From CAZVFX01 sp964626565 (GTDB lineage: Bacteria; Myxococcota_A; UBA9042; CAIXZC01): a stretch of 45,593 nt of DNA. A program made the position numbers and the translations under genes. Positions 16,536 to 24,765 of this stretch are shown here, piece by piece. The stretch is from contig CAZVFX010000059.1 in assembly GCA_964626565.1 (NCBI GenBank), forward strand, positions 1 through 45,593. The letters run 5' to 3'. Numbering within the stretch: the stretch's first letter is position 1; each line of letters begins with the position of its first letter. The notes beneath the pieces were generated by a model. That model was given only the letters and a program-made list of their open reading frames with translations, was not told where the DNA came from and did not search any database.

Positions 16536-18563
16536 TTGAACAAGTTTTCGCTGGTTATTGCGGCCTTTATTGCGTTTATCGCCCTTGGCTGTTCTTCCAA
16601 CGAAGCCAACCCTTCCGACGTGGCTGAGGTTGCGGCCGAAGCGTCGGTGGGCGACAGTGTCGCGCAGCCGGAAGTTGAGGTGAAGGCCGAGACGTCCGGG
16701 TGTGAAGGGGGCGGGCCTGTCTGCTGCCCGGGGGATACCAACGGTTGCAGCGAGGACGCCCGATCGGTGCTCATCTGCAATGCGGACGGCACCGGCTGGG
16801 AGTTGCAGGAGTGCTTCGGAACCGACGGCGAGCCCAGTCTGTGCATCATTACTCCCGAGTTCCCTTCCGGTCATTGCACCGGTTGTATCCCCGGCGCCAA
16901 GCAATGCCTGAACGATGACATCGTGCAGCAGTGCGACCAGTTCGGCGACGGTTGGGAGGAGTTTTCCAACTGTAACGGGGCGGAAACGGGCCAGATCTGC
17001 CTTGAAGGCGGGTGCGTCAAACTGTGCGACGTAAACGACAAGTGGGGCATGTACATGGGGTGCGATTTCTGGGCCGTGGACCTGGATAACGCGTTTGTCC
17101 CCGGCGGCCGCGCCGGCTTCTATGACGCGGCCGGGTCCCAGTACTCAGTCGTAGTCTCCAACCCCCACCACGCGTATCCGGCTACGGTCTCGGTGGAGAC
17201 CAATGAGGGGCCGGTGCTTTATGACTCCGACGACAATCTCCTTCCCACCGAGAATCTGGCGCCCGGCGAGTTGCGAATCTACAATCTGCCCCGGCGTGAC
17301 GCCGACGGCACGGTGCTGGCGCCTCTGGCCTACCGGGTCCAGGCCAGCATCCCCATTACCGCCTACCAGTTCAACCCGTTGCAGAACGTGGACGTTTTCT
17401 CAAATGACGCGTCCCTCCTGTTACCCAGCAACGTGGCGGGAAAGTACTATTTCGTAATGACGCGGGAGCAGACTTTCGACCAGCTTCGCTCATATCTCAC
17501 GGTGGTGGCGATTCGCACCGGCCAGACCGAAGTGACCATCGACTTCACCGCTCCCACCCTGGTGGGTGAGGACATGTACACCGGCGACCCCATCGAGCAT
17601 TTCGAGCCGGGCGAGACAGGTAACTTCACCCTCAATCAATTCGACGTGCTGAACATCGAGACCGACAAGATCGGCTCCGACATGACCGGTTCCCGCGTTC
17701 TCGCCAACCGTGACGTAGTCGTATTCGGGGGCAGCGAAGCTTCCAACGCGCCCAACAGCAACCACTGCGATGTCGAGGCCGGAGTGTGCGAGTACGACGG
17801 GGAGACGAAGTGCCAGGACAACACCGACTGCATCGATTTCAATACCTGCTGTGCGGATCATCTGGAGCATCAGTTGTTCCCGGTGAAGAGCTGGGGGCTG
17901 CGCTACCTGGCTTCCAAGACCTTCCCCCGCAACGATGAAAAGGATGTCTACCGGATCATCGCGGCGGAGAACAACACTCAGGTCACCACCCTGCCGCCCC
18001 AGGCGAGCATTCCGGTACTCAACCAGGGAGAGTGGGTTGACTTCGAGTCGGCTCAGAACTTCGAGGTGATCGCGAAGAAACCGGTGATGGTGGGCCAGTT
18101 CCTCGCGGCTCAGGACGCGCCCGACCCCAACGTCAACGGCGTACCCCAGAGCGGTACCGACGCGGGCATCGGCGATCCGGCGTTCATGTTGCTGGTGCCT
18201 GCTGAGCAGTTCAGGCAGGATTACGTCTTCCTGGCGCCGGACAAGTACGAACTGGATTATGTCACCATCGTTGCACCGGTGGATGAAGAGGGAAACGTCA
18301 TCGACGTGTGGTACGACTGCAACGAGATCGATCCCGGTCAGATCAAGGACAACTGCGATCCGATGGAGCCTGACGACTACGAGCTGTTCGGCACCGGGGA
18401 GTTCGCCACCACCAAGTTCTCCATCAAGGACGGGGTGCACCGGCTGTTCGCGGATCAGGCGATCTCGGTCTACGTGTACGGCTACGATCAATACGTGTCT
18501 TACGGCTATGCAGCCGGGCTGAACATACAAGACCTGGGCCTTATCAAGGAGCCGGGCGAGTAG
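16536..18563 (+). CDS. IgGFc-binding-protein-like lipoprotein
   Basis: 675 residues with a lipoprotein signal (lipobox ALGC), an acidic A/E/V/D linker, a Cys-rich section (about 45-165), then a long beta-rich region from about residue 170 resembling the IgGFc-binding N-terminal domain of FCGBP-type proteins. Supporting segments are VPGGRAGFYDAAG, the YSVVVSNPHH strand, ITAYQFNPL, SNDASLLLPS, VFGGSEAS, and the repeat-like IISVYVYGYDQYVSYGYA-type ending. A Cys-rich insert (HCDVEAGVCEYDG...DFNTCC) interrupts it near residue 415-450. The start is TTG with GGGAGG five bases upstream. It is the first gene of an apparent operon, 40 bp ahead of the IPT/propeller gene. Likely exposed on the outer membrane. 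Real Fc binding should not be assumed; in bacteria this domain is mostly uncharacterised. Confidence 0.8.
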   Translation: MNKFSLVIAAFIAFIALGCSSNEANPSDVAEVAAEASVGDSVAQPEVEVKAETSGCEGGGPVCCPGDTNGCSEDARSVLICNADGTGWELQECFGTDGEPSLCIITPEFPSGHCTGCIPGAKQCLNDDIVQQCDQFGDGWEEFSNCNGAETGQICLEGGCVKLCDVNDKWGMYMGCDFWAVDLDNAFVPGGRAGFYDAAGSQYSVVVSNPHHAYPATVSVETNEGPVLYDSDDNLLPTENLAPGELRIYNLPRRDADGTVLAPLAYRVQASIPITAYQFNPLQNVDVFSNDASLLLPSNVAGKYYFVMTREQTFDQLRSYLTVVAIRTGQTEVTIDFTAPTLVGEDMYTGDPIEHFEPGETGNFTLNQFDVLNIETDKIGSDMTGSRVLANRDVVVFGGSEASNAPNSNHCDVEAGVCEYDGETKCQDNTDCIDFNTCCADHLEHQLFPVKSWGLRYLASKTFPRNDEKDVYRIIAAENNTQVTTLPPQASIPVLNQGEWVDFESAQNFEVIAKKPVMVGQFLAAQDAPDPNVNGVPQSGTDAGIGDPAFMLLVPAEQFRQDYVFLAPDKYELDYVTIVAPVDEEGNVIDVWYDCNEIDPGQIKDNCDPMEPDDYELFGTGEFATTKFSIKDGVHRLFADQAISVYVYGYDQYVSYGYAAGLNIQDLGLIKEPGE

Positions 18564-18603
18564 TAGGAACGTTGTAACTCAAATGTGGATGAAGGGGGGC
18601 GGT

Positions 18604-21600
18604 ATGCTCAGGAACGTATTTTCGTCCGTAATGGGGTTTTTGCCGGCCCTGTTCCTGATCGTTGGTTGCAGTTCGGAGGCCGGGGGAGGCTCGGATTCGG
18701 TTCTGCCCGATTCGGCGGATCAGGTGTCCCAGGTGGACGCGATCGAGCAAGGCGACGTTGAGCCGGATCTCGGACCAGTCGAGGAGGATGCCGGCCCCGG
18801 CTTTGATCTGTTCCTCATAGATCAGGGTGGCCCGGCCCCGGACCCCCTGTCGGTACAGTTCGTTGAGCCGGCCAAGGGCAAGACGGTAGGCGGCGAGCAG
18901 GTGGTGTTGACCGGAACCGGCTTCGTGGACGGCATGACGGTGATGTTCGGCTATCAGTGGGCCACCGACGTCTATGCGCTAAGTTCCAAGAAGGCCATGG
19001 CCATAACCCCGGCCGGGTTCCCCGGTCCCGTGGACGTCCAGGTCTTCAACCCGGACGGGCAGAGCATTACTCTGGAGAACGGTTTTCTGTATTACAACAG
19101 CGTCACCGTGCTGTCTGTGGACCCGGCGGCGGGCCCCACTACCGGCGGCGTTCCCATCATGATTTCGGGCACCGGATTCAGCAAAGGCGGAAACGCCATT
19201 ATAGGCGACAAGATTGCGGTGGACGTCAAGGTTCTGGACGACTCCACCATCCTCGCGGTGTCACCTCCCGCGGATCCCGGGCATGCCAACGTATCGGTAT
19301 CCAGCGACGACGGCATGGCCACGCTTATCGATGGCTTCTTCTACTACGATTACCCTAAGATCATCAGCCTGAGTCCGGCGGCCGCACCTGCTGCAGGCGG
19401 CAGCCTGGTACACATCAAAATGGTTGGCGCTCACGAGGAAGGCGAAGTGTACTTCGATGACGAGCCGGCGCTGTCGGTGTCATTCATCGACTACGGCCTG
19501 CTGGAAGTGACTGCACCTCCTTCGGATGTGGGCTATGTCGACGTCACCGTGGTCACCCCCTACGGGTCTGATACCCGGGAGGACGGGTTCTTCTTCTATG
19601 GCGGCAACTCCCCGCCCAAGGACCTGATGGTAGTGTCGGTGCAGCCGGACAGCGGCCCCACTTCCGGTGGGAACACGGTACAAATTGCGGCTTTCGGACT
19701 CAGTTCACCCGAGACGAGCACCGTTCTGTTCGGCGCCAAGGTCGCCGAGGTGGTGGCGGTGAACCCCTACCTGCTGGTAATGGATGTGGTCGCACCCGCT
19801 TCCGTTGAGGGGCCGGTGGATGTAAAGGTCATCAATGAGAACGGCAACTCGGTGTTGGAGGGCGGCTACACTTATCTTCCCATCGCAAATGTCCTGGATG
19901 TTTCACCAGGCGCCGGTCCTGCCGCGGGCGGCACCCAGGTGATGATATCGGGCGAGGGTTTCCTGGAAGGAGCTGAAGCCTACTTCGGCGCGCTGCCTGC
20001 CCAGAACCTGGAGTTCCTCGGGTCAACGCAGATGTCTGCCATCACTCCTGTGGGGAGTCCCGGCCCGGTGGATGTCAGAGTGCTTCAGGCAGGTACTGAA
20101 AGCACCCTCGAGGACGGATTCATCTATGAAGGGGACCTGGAGCTTTTTGTGGTCGATCCCAACTTCGGGTCCATCGCGGGCGGCACCTACATCAAGCTGG
20201 TTGGTTCCGGCTTTGTCGGCGACGCCGACGTCTATGTGGGCGGGGTGCCTTGCAGCCACGTGACGGTGGAAGCTTACAACGTGATCACCGCCAAGACGCC
20301 TCCGGGCGCTCCGGGCACGGTCGATGTGGAGGTCGTGGTTGACGGAGACACTGCGTTCCTGCCCATGTCCTACACCTATTTCGACCCGGTGAGTTTCTAC
20401 GGCGGCACGTGGGGCGGTGATATCTATCATGCGGTGAATGTGACGGTTCTGGACGGCTCCAACGAGGGGATGCCGCTGAACGACGCGTTCGTGATGCTGT
20501 GGGCCGACCCTGACACTCCGTACCAGGGCTTTACCGACATCAACGGCAAGGTGACGTTCTCGGGGCCTGAGCTTCTCGGCGACCAGATGGTCACTGCGTC
20601 CAAGGAGTGTTATTCCAACGCCAGCGTGGTGGAATACAATGCGTCCAACGTGACGCTGATATTGTATTACAACTGCCCATCGATGGGCGGCGGCGGCGGC
20701 GGTGGCGGTGGTGCTCCGCCCATCATCAACGGCAGGGTCTGGGGCTTTGGCAAATACGTGGTAATTCCTCCCGGTCCATGCATTAATCCCGGTTGGCCCG
20801 ATCCCAATCTGTGCAAGAGCTGTGAAGCGAGCGAAGACTGCGGCGGCGGGGACAACCTGTGCGCCAACCTTGGTGAGCAGGGCAAGCACTGCCTGACCCC
20901 TTGTGTCAACGATACCGAGTGCCCGCTGGGCTTCAGTTGCACCAACGTGCAGAGCGGTGCGGAGTTCGGCCATTGTCTCCCACTTGGGGGCAAGAAGATG
21001 GTCTATTGCAACACCTCGAAGGGGCACTACCTGGGTGCGAATCCGTACAACGGGGAGGAGTCAGTTGCCGACGAAGAAGGTTACTTCACGCTGCTCATCG
21101 ACCCGAGAGATCTGGGAGAAAAGGCGGTTGTTTGCGTCGGGGGCGTCGCCCCGCTTTGCTACAGCGAGTTTGATTGCACTTTCGTCGGCAGCCAGTGCAT
21201 AGACAACGTCTGCTACAACAGTGAGATGAGGCCGGAGATGGAGTCTTACGCCATGGGCGTGGAGCGGCATCTCATGGTAGTGGCCCCGGGCCAGGTGATA
21301 GAAGACGTAAACATCATCATGGACATCCCCATGAACCGGAAGGTCAACGTCTACTTTGACGATCCGCACCTCGATCCACTCGGGCCCAACATCATCTTCT
21401 CCATGTCGTTTCTGGATTTCGGCTCCGACGGGGTGTTTGAGTTCATGGAGTTCCCCTATAAGTTCTATTCTCCGCTTATGGAAACGGTGCTCACCTTTGA
21501 TCACCTGCCTTCCAGCCTCAGCGGCAATATCATGGACGCCACCTTTGCGGTCTTTGGCGCCGCGGTTACGAACGGGTCGAATTCAGCGGAGATGCCCAAG

Positions 21601-22845
21601 ACCTACGGGTTGTTGACCAACCTCACGGAGTTTGAGGACGACTCGGTGTTCATCAAGGGCAGCGGCGGGGTTTTCGAGGCCCAACCCAGCGGCATTCAGC
21701 AGACGCTGTTTGACCTGTGGGGCGACAGTTGGTCCAACATCTACGGCGTAGGCCTGGAAGGCACGATTGTGCACTTCAACGGCTACTCATGGCAGATCCA
21801 ACCCGGGGCTTCCGAGAACACTTTGCGGTCGGTGTACGGCGTGGACGGCAAGGCGTGGGCGGTGGGCGACAAGGGCCAGGTATCCACCCACTCGGGGGTC
21901 AAATGGGAGAAGGACGAGAGTTTCCCCCAGACCAACAACCTGAAGGGGGTGTGGGCCAGCGCCGAGACCAACGTGGTTGTGGTAGGTGAGTATGGCGCCT
22001 GGCGGTGGGATGGCAATCAGTGGAACACGCTTCCCGGGCAGACCGGGCACAAGTTCAACGCCGTGTGGGGCGTAAATTCCGACAACGTCTGGGCCGTGGG
22101 CGACTACGGCAAGGTTGTGCGGCTGGTGAACGGAATGTGGGTCACTCAGTTTGTGCCCACCGGCTATGCCCTCTACGACGTCTGGGGCACCTCTCCCGCG
22201 GACGTGTGGGCGGTTGGGGATTCAGGAACCATCCTGCGCTTCGACGGACAGGATTGGAGCCTTATGGATAGCGGTACGATGACCACCCTCAAGGCGGTGT
22301 ACGGCACCGCTCCCAACGACGTGTACATTGTGGGCACCAAGGGGACCATTCTTCACTGGGACGGTGACGCTCTCATCAATGAGTCGGTCCCCGGGACGCA
22401 GCAGGATTTCCTGACGGTGTTTACATCTGCCGAGGAGGGGCTCACTCTGGTTTCCGGAAACCACCAGATCGTGTTGTCTCCCTTTGTTACACCTGTGAGC
22501 ATCGTTCATCCGGCACCCGGGAGCACCATCCAGCAGAACTATCTGGAGTGGCACGTGGACCCGGGCCCGGCGTCCAGCTTCTACTCTGTCGCGCTTCAGC
22601 AACCGTCCATGATGGGCCCTGTCATGTTCTGGGACATCGTGACGGACGGTGATGTTACTTACGTTGAACTTCCCGACTTTCCCAACATAGAAGGGACGCC
22701 CGGGCTGCCCACCGGTTTTTACATCTACTCCGTTTCCCGGGTTTACAAGGAAGGTTTCGATATTGACAACTACGACTTCTTCGATTTCAACTACCCCTCC
22801 TGGAGGAGTTGGAGCGACATCGGGAGTACGTTCGAGGCGCCATAG
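18604..22845 (+). CDS. Giant lipoprotein: six IPT/TIG domains, carboxypeptidase-regulatory-like domain, Cys-rich region, seven-blade propeller
   Basis: 1413 residues. The lipobox IVGC is followed by an acidic linker. Residues about 80-595 hold six IPT/TIG immunoglobulin-like repeats, each with the PAAGPTTGG...GTGF pattern and ending in GFFYY-like strands. A carboxypeptidase-regulatory-like domain follows (about 600-690, FTDINGKVTF), then nine consecutive Gly (near 696-704), a Cys-rich section (C..C.EDCGGGDNLC) and a beta domain. Residues about 1036-1295 contain seven repeats of L..VWG....DVWAVG..GTILH.DG..W, one seven-bladed propeller. A C-terminal beta-sandwich closes the protein. IPT stacks usually act as stalks in adhesins, so a surface-tethered binding protein is inferred. 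The ATG at 18604 follows GGGGGG; one at 18583 is also possible. The next gene starts 13 bp downstream. Confidence 0.85.
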   Translation: MLRNVFSSVMGFLPALFLIVGCSSEAGGGSDSVLPDSADQVSQVDAIEQGDVEPDLGPVEEDAGPGFDLFLIDQGGPAPDPLSVQFVEPAKGKTVGGEQVVLTGTGFVDGMTVMFGYQWATDVYALSSKKAMAITPAGFPGPVDVQVFNPDGQSITLENGFLYYNSVTVLSVDPAAGPTTGGVPIMISGTGFSKGGNAIIGDKIAVDVKVLDDSTILAVSPPADPGHANVSVSSDDGMATLIDGFFYYDYPKIISLSPAAAPAAGGSLVHIKMVGAHEEGEVYFDDEPALSVSFIDYGLLEVTAPPSDVGYVDVTVVTPYGSDTREDGFFFYGGNSPPKDLMVVSVQPDSGPTSGGNTVQIAAFGLSSPETSTVLFGAKVAEVVAVNPYLLVMDVVAPASVEGPVDVKVINENGNSVLEGGYTYLPIANVLDVSPGAGPAAGGTQVMISGEGFLEGAEAYFGALPAQNLEFLGSTQMSAITPVGSPGPVDVRVLQAGTESTLEDGFIYEGDLELFVVDPNFGSIAGGTYIKLVGSGFVGDADVYVGGVPCSHVTVEAYNVITAKTPPGAPGTVDVEVVVDGDTAFLPMSYTYFDPVSFYGGTWGGDIYHAVNVTVLDGSNEGMPLNDAFVMLWADPDTPYQGFTDINGKVTFSGPELLGDQMVTASKECYSNASVVEYNASNVTLILYYNCPSMGGGGGGGGGAPPIINGRVWGFGKYVVIPPGPCINPGWPDPNLCKSCEASEDCGGGDNLCANLGEQGKHCLTPCVNDTECPLGFSCTNVQSGAEFGHCLPLGGKKMVYCNTSKGHYLGANPYNGEESVADEEGYFTLLIDPRDLGEKAVVCVGGVAPLCYSEFDCTFVGSQCIDNVCYNSEMRPEMESYAMGVERHLMVVAPGQVIEDVNIIMDIPMNRKVNVYFDDPHLDPLGPNIIFSMSFLDFGSDGVFEFMEFPYKFYSPLMETVLTFDHLPSSLSGNIMDATFAVFGAAVTNGSNSAEMPKTYGLLTNLTEFEDDSVFIKGSGGVFEAQPSGIQQTLFDLWGDSWSNIYGVGLEGTIVHFNGYSWQIQPGASENTLRSVYGVDGKAWAVGDKGQVSTHSGVKWEKDESFPQTNNLKGVWASAETNVVVVGEYGAWRWDGNQWNTLPGQTGHKFNAVWGVNSDNVWAVGDYGKVVRLVNGMWVTQFVPTGYALYDVWGTSPADVWAVGDSGTILRFDGQDWSLMDSGTMTTLKAVYGTAPNDVYIVGTKGTILHWDGDALINESVPGTQQDFLTVFTSAEEGLTLVSGNHQIVLSPFVTPVSIVHPAPGSTIQQNYLEWHVDPGPASSFYSVALQQPSMMGPVMFWDIVTDGDVTYVELPDFPNIEGTPGLPTGFYIYSVSRVYKEGFDIDNYDFFDFNYPSWRSWSDIGSTFEAP
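20688..20714 (+). repeat. Glycine codon tract (GGC/GGT repeat)
   Basis: Nine consecutive Gly codons, mostly GGC, in the linker between the carboxypeptidase-regulatory-like domain and the Cys-rich region of the giant lipoprotein. It probably encodes a flexible hinge and may vary in length by slippage. Confidence 0.85.
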
Positions 22846-22858
22846 GAGGCATCTCCCA

Positions 22859-24763
22859 ATGAGGAAACTGGTTTTTCTAGCGATTGCAGCGTTCGTCTAT
22901 TCTTGCGGCAGTTCGTCGAAGGACAAGGATGTCCCGACCGACGCCCTGGACGGGGACGCTATTTCTGACGTGGCCGAGGTGCCGGACAGTTCCGCACTGG
23001 ACGGAGAACTGGCCGGCGGAGACGTCGGCGATGTTGCCGGGGACGCGCCGGAAGAGGATACGGGCGGTCAGCTCGTTGAAACCGGGTTCAAGCCGGTGGG
23101 ACTGGCGCCCGCGGGCAAGTTGCTGGCCGCGTGGGGTATGGACGACACGGTGTTGGCGGTGGGCGAGGACGGCGTGATTTTGCGCCGGCAGGGTTCGCAT
23201 TGGTCCCCGATGAAATCGACCGTTGACGCCGATCTCCACTGTGTTTTCGGGGAAGCGTTGGACGATATCTGGGCCGGCGGCGCGGACGGTACGGTGCTGC
23301 ACTGGGATGGCGTGGAGTGGACCGAAGTGGAACCCGAGGCGGAGTCCAGCCTCAACGGCATCACGCTGAGAGGAGCGTGGGGAGAAGAAGGCCACTTGTA
23401 CCTGGTGGGCGACAAGGGCACCATCTTGCACAAGGCCGGCCCGCAATGGATCCAGGAGGAGGCGATAGTCACCTATGATCTGGTGTCTATCTGGGGTCCG
23501 TCCCTCGTTGACATTTATGTGGGTGCGACGGGCGGTACGATCCTGCGTAAGATCGGCGGCGCGTGGAGCAGCGTCCAGGTGGCAGGCGGAGGTGTGGCTC
23601 TCAACGCACTTCACGGCTTGACCAACAAGGAAGTATGGGCCGGCGGCTCCAAGGGAATCATCGCGGTTCTTGAAGGGGCCCAGTGGGTTCCCAAAGTCAG
23701 CAACGATATGGCCGAACGCGGGCTCAACGCGGTGTGGGCATTTGCAGAGGACGATGTGTTCTACCTTGGCGACGAGGGCATTGTTGTGCACAGCGACGAC
23801 GGCAAGTGGAACATGTTCGAAGTGGAGGGCCCCTACTACAAGAACCACTCGTTCTACGGCGTGTGGGGCCGGCACAACGGCAACACCAATGAAGCCTGGG
23901 CCGTGGGCGAAAAAGGCGCAGTGCTCAGCTATGATTCAATTACCTGGAAGGACGAGTCGTCGGCTCCCCAGGCGGACATCAACAGCCTGACAGGCGCTTC
24001 CGCCGACTCCGCATTGGCGGTTGGTGGCGACGGTCTCATGTTGCTTTATGACGGCAGCGACTGGACGGGCCTCGACCGACTGACCAGCGCGGACCTGGTG
24101 GGCGCGGCCGCGACCGCCGACGGGTATGTAGCTGCAGGGGCCAACGGCGATCTGTTGTTCGTGGAAGGCAACCAAGTGACCCTGGTGCCCGAGCTGCTGG
24201 AAGGTCCGCTCAGCGGGCTTTGTGCCGGCGGCGATCTGCTGGCCGTCGTGGGAGAAAAGGGCAAGGTGCTGATGTCGACCTCGGGGGCAGATTGGGACAA
24301 GGCTTCAACCGGAATCTACGACAGGCTCAACGCCTGTCATGCCAGCGAATCGGGAACGGTCACCGCGGTGGGCGATCAGGGCAGGATTATTCAAGTTGAG
24401 GGGGGCATTTCCGACAAGATCGAAGTTTCCACCGTTGCCAATCTGCACGATGTCGCCGCGGACGACGCCGGCGTATTGTACGTGGTGGGAGACAACGGGC
24501 TGCTCATGAAGCTGGCCGACGGCAAGGCGGAGAAACTCTACGAGGAGCCCGGACTGTTTCTTTACGGCGTGCACCCCTTCCCTGACCGCATTGTCGCGGT
24601 TGGTTGGGCCGGCCGTGTGCTGACCTACTTCCCCGATTCGGGCGAAGTTGAGACGGAAGATGTGGAGGACGCAGGAGTACTTCAGGATGTGTGGGGCGCC
24701 TCGCCGGCCCACTACTTTGTTGCGGGCAAGAAAGGTCGGATGCTCGAATACGTGGGGGACTGA
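22859..24763 (+). CDS. Beta-propeller lipoprotein with 14 blade repeats
   Basis: 634 residues. The signal ends at lipobox VYSC, followed by an acidic linker (about 25-75). From residue 88 to the end I count 14 repeats of about 38-42 residues with the pattern L..VWG....(D/E)V.AVG..G.IL...G..W: for example ADLHCVFGEALDDIWAGG, LVSIWGPSLVDIYVG and LQDVWGASPAHYFVAG. Fourteen blades fit two seven-bladed propellers. The later repeats lose the WG tryptophan but keep the VG..G turn. The same motif occurs in the genes on either side. The ATG has AGGAGG upstream, and the gene lies 13 bp after the giant lipoprotein and 2 bp before the next one. Function unknown; ligand binding at the cell surface is the likeliest role. 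Confidence 0.85.
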   Translation: MRKLVFLAIAAFVYSCGSSSKDKDVPTDALDGDAISDVAEVPDSSALDGELAGGDVGDVAGDAPEEDTGGQLVETGFKPVGLAPAGKLLAAWGMDDTVLAVGEDGVILRRQGSHWSPMKSTVDADLHCVFGEALDDIWAGGADGTVLHWDGVEWTEVEPEAESSLNGITLRGAWGEEGHLYLVGDKGTILHKAGPQWIQEEAIVTYDLVSIWGPSLVDIYVGATGGTILRKIGGAWSSVQVAGGGVALNALHGLTNKEVWAGGSKGIIAVLEGAQWVPKVSNDMAERGLNAVWAFAEDDVFYLGDEGIVVHSDDGKWNMFEVEGPYYKNHSFYGVWGRHNGNTNEAWAVGEKGAVLSYDSITWKDESSAPQADINSLTGASADSALAVGGDGLMLLYDGSDWTGLDRLTSADLVGAAATADGYVAAGANGDLLFVEGNQVTLVPELLEGPLSGLCAGGDLLAVVGEKGKVLMSTSGADWDKASTGIYDRLNACHASESGTVTAVGDQGRIIQVEGGISDKIEVSTVANLHDVAADDAGVLYVVGDNGLLMKLADGKAEKLYEEPGLFLYGVHPFPDRIVAVGWAGRVLTYFPDSGEVETEDVEDAGVLQDVWGASPAHYFVAGKKGRMLEYVGD

Positions 24764-24765
24764 AC

